Positions 9,147-19,828 of a stretch of DNA of 64,000 nt are shown here, in pieces. The position numbers were made by a program, and so were the translations under genes. The stretch's first letter is position 1. Every line of letters begins with the position of its first letter. The stretch is from Buchnera aphidicola (Sarucallis kahawaluokalani) (GTDB taxonomy: Bacteria; Pseudomonadota; Gammaproteobacteria; Enterobacterales; Enterobacteriaceae): positions 275,605 through 339,604 of the forward strand of contig NZ_CP032999.1 of NCBI RefSeq assembly GCF_005080725.1. The letters are read 5' to 3'. The notes below the pieces were generated by a model. It worked only from the letters and a program-made list of their open reading frames with translations. It did no database searches and was not told the origin of the DNA.

Positions 9147-11603
9147 TTAATGTACATGTTTTATTTTTATTACTTTAAAAGATTGTATAACATCACCAAT
9201 AGAAATATTATTATAATTCTTTATAGCAATACCACATTCTTTTCCAGAACTTACTTCTTGTACATCTTCTTTAAAACGACGTAAAGAATCTAATTCACCT
9301 TTATATATTATTTGACTATTTCTTAAAATATGAATAGAGTATTTTCTCTTAATAATACCACTTGTAACCATACAACCAGCAACAAAAATAGATTTTCCTG
9401 GATTAAAAATATCTCTAATTTCTGCAGATCCTTTAATTAATGTTTTATATTGTGGAGTCATCATATTAGAAACCATTAATTTTATCGCATCAATTAAGTG
9501 ATATATTACGGAATAATAGTATACTTCTACACGTTCTGTTTTTAACAATCGTTTAGCTAATACATTTGTATGTACATTAAATCCAATAATAATTGCATGC
9601 GTTGCAACCGCTAAAGAAACATCAGTTTCTGTAATATTACCCACATTAGAACTAACAATTTTAATATTAACTTTTTCATTAGATAGATAAAAAATAGCAT
9701 TAGAAATCGCTTCTAAAGATCCTTTAACATCAGTTTTTAAGATAATGTGTAATATAGAGATATTGTTTTTATTTAACTGATTAAACATATTGTTTATATT
9801 TAATTCTTTTGGATCTAATAATTTATTATCTCGATATTTATTTTTACGATATAAAGCAATTTCACGAGCTTTTTTTTCACTGGACACAACATAAAAAACA
9901 TCTCCACTCATTGGTATTCCAGATAATCCGGATATTTCTATAGGAATAGATGGACCAGAAGATTTAACTTTATTTCCAGAAGAATCTTTCATAGTACGTA
10001 CTTTACCATAATGTAATCCACATAATATAATATCACCTTTTTTTAATTGACCAGATCGAATTAAAATAGTTAACATTGGTCCACAATGTTTATCAAGACG
10101 TGCTTCAACCACTACACCACTAGCTAAACCTGATGATACAGCTGATAACTCTAATATTTCAGATTGTAATAATATTGCATTTAATAAATTATCAATTCCT
10201 TCACCGGTAACACATGAAATATTAACAAAAATATTTTCACCTCCCCATTCCTCTGGCAAAATATCATGTTCTGCTAATTCTTTTTTAATTTTTTCAATAT
10301 TTACTTCTTTTTTATCAATTTTATTAATTGCAACTAATATAGGAACTTTTGCTAATTTTGCATGTTGTATTGCTTCTATAGTTTGTGGTTTTACCCCATC
10401 ATCTCCTGCTACAACTAATACAACAATATCAGTAATTTGCGCTCCTCTAGCTCGCATGGATGTAAATGCAGCATGTCCTGGTGTATCTAAAAAAGTAATA
10501 GTTCCATATTTGGTAGTTACATAATAAGCTCCAATATGTTGTGTAATTCCTCCAAATTCATTATTAACCACTCTTGTAGAACGAATATAATCTAATAAAG
10601 AAGTTTTACCATGATCAACATGTCCCATGATTGTAACAACAGGTGGTCTAGATTTTTTAACATAATTTTTATGGATAACTTGATGCTCTTGAAGTATCGA
10701 TTCTTCTAAAGAATTATCTTTTATTAAAATTGCTTTATGACCCATTTCTTCTATAATAATTTGTGCAGTTTCTTGATCAATGATTTGATCTATTGTAACC
10801 GTATAACCCATTTCTACAATTTTTTTAACTAACTCAGCACTTTTTATTGCCATCTTATTCGACAATTCTGATATTGAAATCTGTTTATTAATTACAATAT
10901 TTTTAGTAATAGATTGTTTTGGTTTAATAAAATTTTGATTTAAAAAAGTAAATTTTTTATTTTTTAAGAATTTCTTTTGATTTTTATTTTTAATGTTGTT
11001 TTTTTTGTAACGAAAGTTATTATATTTAATAGATTTATTTGCATCATCTAGTACACGTAAATTAGAATTTTTTTGTATATTATTTAAAGAAGAAAATTTT
11101 TGTATTGTTAATTGATTTGATAAATTAATTTTATTTTTTTTTGGCATGATAGTAATATTTTTTTTAGTATTTATAATAGTTTTATTCTTAATATTTTTGT
11201 TATCTAATTTTACAAACATATTTTTATTGTTTAAAACATTATTTTTAGAAGATTTATCATATTTAGAATGTAATAATCTATTACTTCCATCAGAAATAAC
11301 TTGATAGCCGGATTGGTTGACATTATCCTGATGAAAATCTTTTTGTTGCAATTTATTTTTTTTAGATTGATCTTTTATAGTTTTCATTGCTCTATTAATT
11401 ACATTAGATATTTTTTTTTTTTGAATCATGGATAATGACAGTTCATTTCTCGAAGATAAATAATGTAATAACAACTTTTTTTCCTGAAGACTGACATAAT
11501 CATTTTTTTTTTTTATGACACCGAGATAAGCAAATTTTTTGATTAATTCAGAAATAGTAATATTCATTTCACATGATAAAGATTGTACAGTAATACTACT
11601 CAT
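9147..11603 (-). CDS. infB: translation initiation factor IF-2
   Basis: GTPase that brings fMet-tRNA to the 30S subunit and promotes subunit joining. I start it at the ATG at 11603-11601: TAAGGAATTAT lies just upstream, and the N-terminus SSITVQSLSCEMN matches the family. An in-frame ATG at 11627 would add 8 residues. Product 818 residues (890 in E. coli). Order: short N-terminal IF2 domain, a lysine/asparagine-rich low-complexity linker (about 60-240), a second IF2-N domain, the G domain (GHVDHGKT 327-334, DTPGH 373-377, NKID 427-430) and beta-barrel domains ending near KHVH. The linker is the most eroded part. Confidence 0.95.
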   Translation of the reverse strand: MSSITVQSLSCEMNITISELIKKFAYLGVIKKKNDYVSLQEKKLLLHYLSSRNELSLSMIQKKKISNVINRAMKTIKDQSKKNKLQQKDFHQDNVNQSGYQVISDGSNRLLHSKYDKSSKNNVLNNKNMFVKLDNKNIKNKTIINTKKNITIMPKKNKINLSNQLTIQKFSSLNNIQKNSNLRVLDDANKSIKYNNFRYKKNNIKNKNQKKFLKNKKFTFLNQNFIKPKQSITKNIVINKQISISELSNKMAIKSAELVKKIVEMGYTVTIDQIIDQETAQIIIEEMGHKAILIKDNSLEESILQEHQVIHKNYVKKSRPPVVTIMGHVDHGKTSLLDYIRSTRVVNNEFGGITQHIGAYYVTTKYGTITFLDTPGHAAFTSMRARGAQITDIVVLVVAGDDGVKPQTIEAIQHAKLAKVPILVAINKIDKKEVNIEKIKKELAEHDILPEEWGGENIFVNISCVTGEGIDNLLNAILLQSEILELSAVSSGLASGVVVEARLDKHCGPMLTILIRSGQLKKGDIILCGLHYGKVRTMKDSSGNKVKSSGPSIPIEISGLSGIPMSGDVFYVVSSEKKAREIALYRKNKYRDNKLLDPKELNINNMFNQLNKNNISILHIILKTDVKGSLEAISNAIFYLSNEKVNIKIVSSNVGNITETDVSLAVATHAIIIGFNVHTNVLAKRLLKTERVEVYYYSVIYHLIDAIKLMVSNMMTPQYKTLIKGSAEIRDIFNPGKSIFVAGCMVTSGIIKRKYSIHILRNSQIIYKGELDSLRRFKEDVQEVSSGKECGIAIKNYNNISIGDVIQSFKVIKIKHVH

Positions 11604-11759
11604 ATAATTCCTTATAGTATACATCAATTTATATATTAAAAAATATAATAAAAAATCTCATAACAAAAATATTTCAATAAAATAGTAATACAAAAAAAAT
11701 TTATTATACATATTTAAAGTAAATAAAATTTCATAATTTAAATTATTATATATATAACA

Positions 11760-13052
11760 CTAAAAAATCCTATCAAAAAAACTACCATGACCTGTAATTA
11801 ATGAATATGTTAAACAATTATCCGCCTGTTCTTGTACAGCATGTATAATCTTAAAATTCATTCCTTGAATTTTCATTAATACATGACATGGTGTACATAC
11901 TAATTCTGGTAAAGAAGAAAAACCAGAGTATATTAAAATATTAATAATTCTATTATTTAAATTTAAAAATTTATTAAACAAAGCACGAATTTTATTAATC
12001 TCAGATTGACTCCTATTTTGCAAATCATTAATTGTCATAATATTTAACTCCCAACCACATAATTGTGCTGCAAGTCTAATATTTTGCCCGTTTCTACCAA
12101 TAGCCTGCGCTAAATTTTTAGATTTAATTATAATATCCATAGCATGTACATTTTTATGTATAATAACAGAGACTACACGTACTGGAGCCATAGCATTGAT
12201 GACAAATTGAGCTGGATCGTTACTCCATAAAATTACATCTATTCTTTCTCCACTCATTTCTTTAGATACAGATTGTACCCTTGCTCCCCGCATACCAACA
12301 CATGCACCAACTGGGTCTATTATTTTATCGGTAGTTTTAACAGCCACTTTAGAACGTATTCCTGGTTCTCTAGCAATAGCCTGAATAATAATTAATTTTC
12401 GGTTAATCTCTGGTACTTCAATCCGAAATAATTCGATTAACATTTCAGCTCGGGATCGACTTAAAAACAATTGGACACCGTTTGCATTAGATCTAATTTC
12501 ATATAACACTCCTCGCACACGGTCTCCAATTGCCCAATTTTCTTTTGGTAATAAATCTCTTTTTAAAAAAATTGCTTCAATAGAATTACCCACATCTAGA
12601 ATCATAAAATCATGATTAATTTTTTTTACTGTACCTTGAATAATTTTACCCTTATAATCATGAAATTTATTTGATATCATACATCGCTCTACTTCTCTTA
12701 CTTTATTAATAATAATTTGCTTAGCTTCTTGAGTAGAAATTCTATCAAAATCAATTGATTTAATTTTATTTTCTATAAACTCACTAATTTGTACAAATTG
12801 ATTATTATAACGTGCTTCTTGTAAAGTAATTTCTCGTTCTGGATTAATAACGTAATCTACTATCATCCATCTACGAAATGTATTAATATCACCATTATTA
12901 CGATCAATACTCACCCTAACATCAATATCATGTATATATTGTTTTTTAGTTGCTATAGTTAATGCAGTTTCCAACGCTTCAAATATTTTTTCACGGGGTA
13001 ATGATTTTTCGCGTGATACTAATTGTACTACGGATAAAATTTCTCTACTCAT
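11760..13052 (-). CDS. nusA: transcription elongation/termination factor NusA, lacking AR2
   Basis: Binds RNA polymerase and nascent RNA and controls pausing, termination and antitermination. The 430-residue product has the N-terminal RNAP-binding domain (about 1-130), S1 domain (about 135-200), two KH domains (about 200-345, with VGACVGMRGARVQSVSKEM and AIGRNGQNIRLAAQLCGWE) and one helical AR repeat (about 360-420). E. coli NusA has 495 residues. The missing C-terminal part is AR2, which binds the alpha-subunit CTD and masks the S1-KH region. rimP, normally upstream, is absent. infB follows. Confidence 0.95.
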   Translation of the reverse strand: MSREILSVVQLVSREKSLPREKIFEALETALTIATKKQYIHDIDVRVSIDRNNGDINTFRRWMIVDYVINPEREITLQEARYNNQFVQISEFIENKIKSIDFDRISTQEAKQIIINKVREVERCMISNKFHDYKGKIIQGTVKKINHDFMILDVGNSIEAIFLKRDLLPKENWAIGDRVRGVLYEIRSNANGVQLFLSRSRAEMLIELFRIEVPEINRKLIIIQAIAREPGIRSKVAVKTTDKIIDPVGACVGMRGARVQSVSKEMSGERIDVILWSNDPAQFVINAMAPVRVVSVIIHKNVHAMDIIIKSKNLAQAIGRNGQNIRLAAQLCGWELNIMTINDLQNRSQSEINKIRALFNKFLNLNNRIINILIYSGFSSLPELVCTPCHVLMKIQGMNFKIIHAVQEQADNCLTYSLITGHGSFFDRIF

Positions 13053-13248
13053 TATATAAACCTCAAGATATACAATATTTTATAAAAATTTTTAGGTAAA
13101 TTGTATTTATAAAATATTGTATTATACTCTTGTTAGTATCTCAAATATTATATGATTTAACGATTATTCAGAATTAATATATATATATCAACATGAAAAA
13201 TTTTTCATATTTAATATACTAATTTTTAAATACAATATATAAAAATCA

Positions 13249-13334
13249 TACCGAGAGTGGGATTTGAACCCACATGCTACAATTATAGCACTACCCCCTC
13301 AAGATAGCGTGTCTACCAATTTCACCATCTCGGC
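13249..13334 (-). tRNA. leuU: tRNA-Leu (anticodon GAG)
   Basis: An 86-nt cloverleaf on the minus strand with acceptor GCCGAGA / TCTCGGT and discriminator A. The anticodon loop TTGAGGG sits in stem CTATC / GGTAG, so the anticodon is GAG, reading CUU and CUC. It has a long class II variable arm and T loop TTCAAAT. The sequence is very close to E. coli leuU and sits, as there, between secG and nusA. CCA is not encoded. Confidence 0.95.
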
Positions 13335-13410
13335 TTCACAAAATACATATAATTGTTATTATATCATACAAAAATTTTTCAATATATTATATGTTATATA
13401 TTAGAAAATG

Positions 13411-13638
13411 TTATATATGAACAACGCATAAAATAATACTTAATATAAAAAATAATATAATAAAAATTTTAATAAATGTATTTAATATAGAATCACGATA
13501 AAAAAAATTTAGAATATTAAATTTCGTATTATATTTACTAAAATAGTATGAATGATTATAACTCACAGGATTTAACATAATTAAGATAACCAACGACAAA
13601 CAAACAAAAATAAAAATAAATAAATATAATTGATACAT
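13411..13638 (-). CDS. secG: protein-export membrane protein SecG, shortened
   Basis: Third subunit of the SecYEG translocon in the inner membrane; it eases the SecA insertion cycle. The 75-residue product starts MYQLYLFIFIFVCLSLVILI and ends in a second hydrophobic helix (about 53-73), giving the two-helix SecG layout. The first helix ends in IMLNP where E. coli has IMLQQ. The hydrophilic tail that brings E. coli SecG to 110 residues is missing, and the glycine-rich loop between helices is replaced by N/Y/F-rich sequence. Identification rests on length, topology and position between ftsH and leuU. Confidence 0.8.
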   Translation of the reverse strand: MYQLYLFIFIFVCLSLVILIMLNPVSYNHSYYFSKYNTKFNILNFFYRDSILNTFIKIFIILFFILSIILCVVHI

Positions 13639-13708
13639 TTTTGTAATTTTTCCCTAATGAAATAAAAATATATAAAAATGTAAAATAATATTTTTAAACT
13701 AAATTATT

Positions 13709-13759
13709 TACCTACTATTACTAATATTCAAAAAAAAAAAAAAAAAATAATAGTAGGTA
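13709..13759 (-). other. 12-bp inverted repeat with an 18-A/T loop tract
   Basis: A perfect 12-bp inverted repeat TACCTACTATTA / TAATAGTAGGTA separated by 27 bases that include a run of 18 A (13730-13747; T on the transcribed minus strand). It lies between ftsH and secG, where glmM stands in relatives. It could be an ftsH terminator or processing hairpin, although the U run is in the loop instead of after the stem. Confidence 0.6.
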
Positions 13760-13854
13760 TTAATATAATCATAAAAAAATAAATATATGAATATATATTA
13801 AAAATTATTATAAAAATATTATTAAAAATATGTTGCAAATAATCACTAAACAAT

Positions 13855-15693
13855 TTAATCAGTCTGGTCCCAATTAATAGGTGTACGTACTCTTTTTCTA
13901 TTCATTAAATCATCAATTTGCATAGCATCTATTGTTTCATATTTCATTAATGCATCTTTCATAGCATGTAAAATATCTAAATTATCTTGTAATATTTTTT
14001 TTGCACGATTATAATTTTTATCAATCAATAATTTAATTTCTTGATCAATGATACTCGCTGTAAAATCAGAAATATGCCTTGCTTTGGGTAGTATGTTATT
14101 AAAAACCATATCATTATCATCATTATCCGTATATAATAATGGACCCAATTTTTCTGAAAATCCCCATTTTGTTACCATATTACGAGCTAATTTTGTCGCT
14201 ATTTTAATGTCATTAACAGATCCCGTAGAAACTTTTTCTGTACCATAAATAATTTCTTCAGCTAATCGTCCACCATATAATGTTGAGATTTGACTTTCTA
14301 TTTTTTCTCTACTTAAACTGATAACATCAGATTCAGGCAAAAAAAATGTTATTCCTAAAGCGCGTCCTCTAGGAACAATAGTAACTTTATGAGCAGGATC
14401 ATGTTCGGGGACTAATCTCCCAATAATAACATGACCAGATTCATGATATGCTGTCAATTCTTTTTGTATTTCAGTCATTATCATAGAACGTCTTTCGGTA
14501 CCAATTAACATTTTATCTTTTGCGTACTCAAAATGTAACATAGACACAACTTTTTGGTTAAAACGTGCAGCGTATAATGTAGATTCATTCACTAAATTTG
14601 CTAAATCTGCTCCAGAAAAACCGGGAGTACCACGAGCAATAACCATAATATCAACATCAGAAGATAAAGGAACATTTTTTGTATGTACTTTCAAAATTTT
14701 CTCTCTACCTCGAATATCAGGTAAAGATACTATTACTTGCCTATCAAAACGACCAGGTCTTAATAACGCCGGATCCAAAACATCGGGACGATTAGTGGCA
14801 GCAATTAATATAATACCTTCATTTCCTTCAAAACCATCCATCTCTACTAACATTTGATTTAATGTTTGCTCTCTTTCATCGTTCCCCCCACCAAACGCGC
14901 TGCCACGTTGTCGACCAACAGCATCAATTTCATCAATAAAAATTATACAGGGAGCAATTTTTCTTGCATGATTAAATACATCACGCACACGAGAGGCACC
15001 AACACCAACAAACATTTCAACAAAATCTGATCCAGATAATGTTAAAAATGATACCCTAGCTTCTCCTGCAATAGCTTTTGCAAGTAATGTTTTTCCAGTA
15101 CCAGGAGGACCAACCATTAATATTCCTTTCGGGATTTTCCCGCCTAATTTTTGAAATTTCTTTGGTTCTTTTAAGTATTCTACTAATTCACGCACTTCTT
15201 CTTTAGCTTCATCACAACCAGCTACGTCTGAAAAAGTAATTTTAATATTTTTATCAGCAAATATACGAGTCTTACTTTTACCAAATGAACTGATCCCTCT
15301 ACCAACATTATTTTTTACTTGACGCATAAAATATAACCAGACGCCTATTAATAATAACGTTGGAAACCAAGAGATAAATATAGAAAATAATATACTTGGC
15401 TGTTTTGGAGGTACGCCAGAAATAATAACATTCTTGGATAATAATTTATTTAATAATTTTGGATCATGTATAGGAATATACGTTGTATATCTACTATTAT
15501 CTTTTTTAACTACACTAATATAATTCCCATTAATACGAACTTTCTTGATTTCATTTTTATTAATTACGGATAAAAAAGTAGTATAATCAATACTATGTGT
15601 TTTATTGATATTAATATTTAATCCAATTAATACACCAATACAACAAATGAATATTACTAACCAAAATAATAAACTCTTAAATATATCTCGCAA
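13855..15693 (-). CDS. ftsH: ATP-dependent zinc metalloprotease FtsH
   Basis: Membrane-anchored AAA+ protease that degrades unassembled membrane proteins and short-lived regulators. The 612-residue product (644 in E. coli) shows an N-terminal transmembrane helix (about 8-26), a periplasmic domain, a second helix (about 104-123), Walker A GPPGTGKT 195-202, Walker B FIDEID 252-257, the second region of homology ending GRFD near 317, and zinc site HESGH 417-421. The C-terminus is slightly short. It is downstream of rlmE as in the E. coli rlmE-ftsH heat-shock operon. No clear sigma-32 promoter was found. Confidence 0.98.
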   Translation of the reverse strand: MRDIFKSLLFWLVIFICCIGVLIGLNININKTHSIDYTTFLSVINKNEIKKVRINGNYISVVKKDNSRYTTYIPIHDPKLLNKLLSKNVIISGVPPKQPSILFSIFISWFPTLLLIGVWLYFMRQVKNNVGRGISSFGKSKTRIFADKNIKITFSDVAGCDEAKEEVRELVEYLKEPKKFQKLGGKIPKGILMVGPPGTGKTLLAKAIAGEARVSFLTLSGSDFVEMFVGVGASRVRDVFNHARKIAPCIIFIDEIDAVGRQRGSAFGGGNDEREQTLNQMLVEMDGFEGNEGIILIAATNRPDVLDPALLRPGRFDRQVIVSLPDIRGREKILKVHTKNVPLSSDVDIMVIARGTPGFSGADLANLVNESTLYAARFNQKVVSMLHFEYAKDKMLIGTERRSMIMTEIQKELTAYHESGHVIIGRLVPEHDPAHKVTIVPRGRALGITFFLPESDVISLSREKIESQISTLYGGRLAEEIIYGTEKVSTGSVNDIKIATKLARNMVTKWGFSEKLGPLLYTDNDDNDMVFNNILPKARHISDFTASIIDQEIKLLIDKNYNRAKKILQDNLDILHAMKDALMKYETIDAMQIDDLMNRKRVRTPINWDQTD

Positions 15694-15743
15694 GATATTA
15701 ACCTCATTACAATTGCAATTATTTTAAAAAAAACGAGTACATA

Positions 15744-16370
15744 TTATTTTTTAAAATCCCGTGCTAAAATAAAAACTTCACGAGAACAATCACGCGAAGC
15801 ATTCGGTTTACAGATTTTTATAATATTAAAAAAAACACTTAATTGTTTTAAAAAATCTTCAAAACCAATTCCCTGAAATACTTTTACTAAAAAAGTTCCA
15901 CCTTTATGTAAAGTACGTATTGCTATGTTCATTGCTAATTGAGACAAAGCAATTGACTTAGGTATATCTATGGAAGATATACCAGTAATATTTGGTGACA
16001 TATCCGACATAACTAAATTTATTTTTTTATAATTTTTTTTATCTAATAATTTTTTAAATATTTTTTTATCCGCAACATTGCCTTGTAAAAAATATACACC
16101 AGGAATAGAATGCATAAAATTAATGTCACATGCTATAATATATCCATTATTTCCAATAATATTTTTAGAATATTTGGACCAACTACCAGGAGCAGCACCT
16201 AAATCAATAACACACATACTACGAGTAAATAAATTATACTTTACATGTATATCATGTAATTTAAACCATGCACGAGAACGTAAATTATTGCGACGTGCAA
16301 GTTGTACAAACTGATCTTTAGAATTTCTAAACAGCCAACGTTTAGAACTTGAGGAATATCTTTTTTTCAT
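15744..16370 (-). CDS. rlmE: 23S rRNA (uridine-2552-2'-O)-methyltransferase RlmE
   Basis: SAM-dependent enzyme that 2'-O-methylates U2552 in the A loop of 23S rRNA late in 50S assembly (also called RrmJ/FtsJ). The 208-residue product equals the family length. The SAM motif is VIDLGAAPGSWS (54-65), and the catalytic tetrad is complete: Lys37, Asp123, Lys163 and Glu198. The motifs RSRAWFKL and MSDMSPNITG are family-typical. It lies 50 bp upstream of ftsH. Confidence 0.97.
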   Translation of the reverse strand: MKKRYSSSSKRWLFRNSKDQFVQLARRNNLRSRAWFKLHDIHVKYNLFTRSMCVIDLGAAPGSWSKYSKNIIGNNGYIIACDINFMHSIPGVYFLQGNVADKKIFKKLLDKKNYKKINLVMSDMSPNITGISSIDIPKSIALSQLAMNIAIRTLHKGGTFLVKVFQGIGFEDFLKQLSVFFNIIKICKPNASRDCSREVFILARDFKK

Positions 16371-16457
16371 ATAAATAATTTTATGTAATATTTCTAATGA
16401 TGTTATACCAAAATAAAAAAGAAAAATTATAATTTGTTCATATCATGTTTATAATAA

Positions 16458-16934
16458 TCAAATATATTTTATATTTAATATTTCATATTTCATTTTACCA
16501 GAAGGAGTATTTACAATAACAACATCCGACACTTTATGACCAATTAAACTTCTTGCAATAGGTGAATTAACTGAAATTAAACCATTCTTAAAATTCGATT
16601 CATCATCACCAACAATACAAAAAACAAATTTTTGCTTTGATTTTAGATTTAATACACTTACAGTAGATCCAAAAACTACTGTCCCATTAAATTTAATATT
16701 TTTAATATCAATAACTTGAGCATGATATAATTTAGATTCAATCTCTTTAATACGTTTTTCACAAAATGCTTGTTCTTCTCTAGCTGCATGATATTCAGCA
16801 TTTTCTTTTAAATCACCATGTTTTCTTGACTCTGCAATAGCATAAATAATTTTTGGACGAACAACATTTTTCAAATGTTTTAACTCTGCATGAAGTTTCT
16901 CAATTCCTTGTACTGTCATCGGAATTTTATTCAT
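16458..16934 (-). CDS. greA: transcription elongation factor GreA
   Basis: Rescues backtracked RNA polymerase by stimulating transcript cleavage through the secondary channel. The 158-residue product has exactly the E. coli length. The N-terminal coiled coil (about 1-75) carries the catalytic acidic tip [16 protein letters not shown] with Asp41 and Glu44 in the canonical places, followed by the FKBP-like C-terminal domain ending in [16 protein letters not shown]. It precedes rlmE on the same strand. The start follows a TAAGGAAATA Shine-Dalgarno. Confidence 0.97.
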   Translation of the reverse strand: MNKIPMTVQGIEKLHAELKHLKNVVRPKIIYAIAESRKHGDLKENAEYHAAREEQAFCEKRIKEIESKLYHAQVIDIKNIKFNGTVVFGSTVSVLNLKSKQKFVFCIVGDDESNFKNGLISVNSPIARSLIGHKVSDVVIVNTPSGKMKYEILNIKYI

Positions 16935-17069
16935 AAAATATATTTCCTTATAAATAATTTGATAATAAAAACCTATATAATAAATAAAATTAATAGTATA
17001 TAAATAATTTTAAATCAGATATCGTGTTAAAATAAAACATCAACATTAATTACTTAATACAATAAGCAC

Positions 17070-17339
17070 ATGAACATAGATACTTTAAAATTACATCTTC
17101 AAAAACATGTACAACTCAAAGAATTGTATTTAACAGGTGATAAAAATTATATACATATCATTGCAGTAGGAGAAATATTTAATCATCTTACAAATCTTGA
17201 AAGACAAAAAATTATATACCAGCCATTAACATGTTATATTATAAAAAAAAAAATTCATGCTATTACCATAGACACATTTACACCGGAAGAATGGTATAAA
17301 TCCAAAAAAAATAAAAAAAATGATACTACAAACATATAA
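17070..17339 (+). CDS. ibaG: BolA-family protein IbaG (YrbA)
   Basis: Small BolA/IbaG-like protein, thought to act with monothiol glutaredoxin in Fe-S cluster handling. The 89-residue product matches IbaG (about 84-89), with the BolA-fold pattern LKELYLTGDKNYIHIIAVGE followed by ERQKIIYQPL and the C-terminal IHAITIDTFTPEEW. The HAxxI/TxTPxEW ending separates it from BolA proper, which is present separately at 62.8 kb. In E. coli it is followed by murA, which is absent here. Confidence 0.88.
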   Translation: MNIDTLKLHLQKHVQLKELYLTGDKNYIHIIAVGEIFNHLTNLERQKIIYQPLTCYIIKKKIHAITIDTFTPEEWYKSKKNKKNDTTNI

Positions 17340-17454
17340 TATGTCATTTTATATAAAATTCTAAACTGAATAAATAAAATAATTCTAATAAAATATTATT
17401 TTTCATAAAGATAATATATTTTATGACTAAACATGTATAAATTTTTATATAGTA

Positions 17455-17486
17455 TTGACATGATTTATATGATACAAAAATATTCA
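17455..17486 (+). promoter_or_regulatory. possible rplU promoter
   Basis: A perfect TTGACA at 17455-17460 lies about 125 bp upstream of rplU. Possible -10 matches downstream are TATTCA at 17481-17486 (spacing 20, too wide) or the weak AAATAT at 17478-17483 (spacing 17). Only the -35 is convincing. Confidence 0.35.
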
Positions 17487-17585
17487 TTTAATATTATTTT
17501 AATCATACAATAAAATTATTTAAAATATTTCTTATCCAGAATACTATTTAATAAAAATATTTTCAATTTACAAAAGGAATTTTTT

Positions 17586-17903
17586 ATGTACGCAATTTTT
17601 GAGTATGGAGGTAAACAATATCAAGCACAACCAGGAAAAACAATACGATTAGAAAAAATTGAATGTGCAATAGGAAAAAATTTCAATATAAATAATATAC
17701 TAATGATAGTAAAAAATAAAAAAGTAACCATTGGAACACCAAATATCTCAAAAAGTAGTATTATCGGAACAATTGTACAACATGGAAGAAAAAAAAAAAT
17801 AAAAATTATAAAATTTAAAAGACGAAAACACTATAAAAAACAACAAGGACACCGTCAATATTTTACAGATATTAAAATTATTGATATTATTACTAAAAAT
17901 TAA
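17586..17903 (+). CDS. rplU: 50S ribosomal protein L21
   Basis: Large-subunit protein that binds 23S rRNA. The 105-residue product is the usual size (103 in E. coli) and begins MYAIFEYGGKQYQAQPGKTI, the L21 signature. The basic C-terminus KFKRRKHYKKQQGHRQYFTDIKI, best seen as RRKHYKKQQGHRQYFT, is the family rRNA-binding block. It has a strong Shine-Dalgarno AAAGGAA upstream. It heads the rplU-rpmA-obgE cluster and is 21 bp from rpmA. Confidence 0.98.
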   Translation: MYAIFEYGGKQYQAQPGKTIRLEKIECAIGKNFNINNILMIVKNKKVTIGTPNISKSSIIGTIVQHGRKKKIKIIKFKRRKHYKKQQGHRQYFTDIKIIDIITKN

Positions 17904-17924
17904 GAAATTCTAATAAGGTAAAAT

Positions 17925-18194
17925 ATGGCACAAAAAAAAGCAGGTGGTTCTACTAGAAATGGACGAGATTCACAGTCCAAAAGACTTGGAGTAAAAAAAT
18001 TTGGGGGAGAGTATGCTTCTGCGGGATCAATCTTAATACGACAACGGGGTACAAAATTTCATCCGGGAAACAACACGAAATTAGGGAAAGATTATACAAT
18101 ATTTGCGCTTAAACATGGAATAGTACAATTTAAAATCGCAGGCAAAAAAAATAAAAAATTTATTAGTATTATTTCTAAAGATAATACAAATTGA
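17925..18194 (+). CDS. rpmA: 50S ribosomal protein L27
   Basis: Large-subunit protein whose N-terminal tail reaches the peptidyl-transferase centre. The 89-residue product begins [20 protein letters not shown], nearly identical to the family, and continues with [27 protein letters not shown], seen as [12 protein letters not shown]. An AAGG Shine-Dalgarno precedes the ATG. It stops with TGA, so release factor 2 is required. Confidence 0.98.
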   Translation: MAQKKAGGSTRNGRDSQSKRLGVKKFGGEYASAGSILIRQRGTKFHPGNNTKLGKDYTIFALKHGIVQFKIAGKKNKKFISIISKDNTN

Positions 18195-18214
18195 TAAAAT
18201 ATGATATTAAAATA

Positions 18215-18241
18215 CTCCTTTATTAAAAATAAATAAAGGGG
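18215..18241 (+). terminator. hairpin between rpmA and obgE (possible attenuator)
   Basis: A 10-bp stem CTCCTTTATT / AATAAAGGGG (one G-T pair) with a 7-base loop, 20 bp after the rpmA stop. The run of six Gs is exceptional in this A/T-rich DNA. No T run follows on the plus strand, so it may be a processing or attenuation hairpin between ribosomal-protein genes and obgE. Confidence 0.4.
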
Positions 18242-18285
18242 GGAGAACAGTCTAAACAATTATAATTAAAAAAAATAGTTTTTAA

Positions 18286-19302
<1,017 letters not shown>

Positions 19303-19361
19303 ATCTAGCCAAATAAAAATAATATTTTTAATCAAACAATAAATCAAAATTTATAAATATA

Positions 19362-19386
19362 AAATCCGGATATCTATTCCGGATTT
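19362..19386 (-). terminator. terminator between convergent obgE and rpsI
   Basis: A perfect 9-bp stem AAATCCGGA / TCCGGATTT with a 7-base loop, lying midway between the obgE stop and the rpsI stop. On the minus strand it runs into TTTATATTTATAA, and on the plus strand into TTTCAAAATATT. It could serve both genes, with the rplM-rpsI transcript the better fit. Confidence 0.6.
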
Positions 19387-19419
19387 CAAAATATTAAAAT
19401 ATAAAAATAATAAAAAATT

Positions 19420-19812
19420 TTATCGTTTAGAAAATTGAGGTTTTTTTCTTGCTTTTCTTAATCCAACTTTCTTTCTTTCAACCTGACGTGAATCACGTGT
19501 TAAAAAACCAGAATCTCGTAATACTTTTCTAAAAATTTCGTCGTATTCAATTAAACCACGCGTAATACCTTGCCTAATTGCTCCGGCTTGACCAGACACT
19601 CCTCCACCTTTTACAGTAATATAAAAATTAAACTTATTTAACATATTTGTCACTTGTAAAGGTTGTAAAACTACCATACGAGCAGTTTCAAGAGGAAAAT
19701 ATTTCAATAAATCTTTTTTATTAATAATAATATTACCAGTGCCAAATTTAAAAAAAACACGCGCCGAGGAACTTTTTCGACGGCCGGTAGCATAATTTTG
19801 ATAATTATTCAT
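19420..19812 (-). CDS. rpsI: 30S ribosomal protein S9
   Basis: Small-subunit head protein whose C-terminal tail contacts P-site tRNA. The 130-residue product has the exact E. coli length. It begins with [20 protein letters not shown], keeps [21 protein letters not shown] and ends in the conserved basic tail RKKPQFSKR. It is cotranscribed with rplM 16 bp upstream, the universal rplM-rpsI pair. Confidence 0.98.
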   Translation of the reverse strand: MNNYQNYATGRRKSSSARVFFKFGTGNIIINKKDLLKYFPLETARMVVLQPLQVTNMLNKFNFYITVKGGGVSGQAGAIRQGITRGLIEYDEIFRKVLRDSGFLTRDSRQVERKKVGLRKARKKPQFSKR

Positions 19813-19828
19813 AATTAATGTCTCCTAT

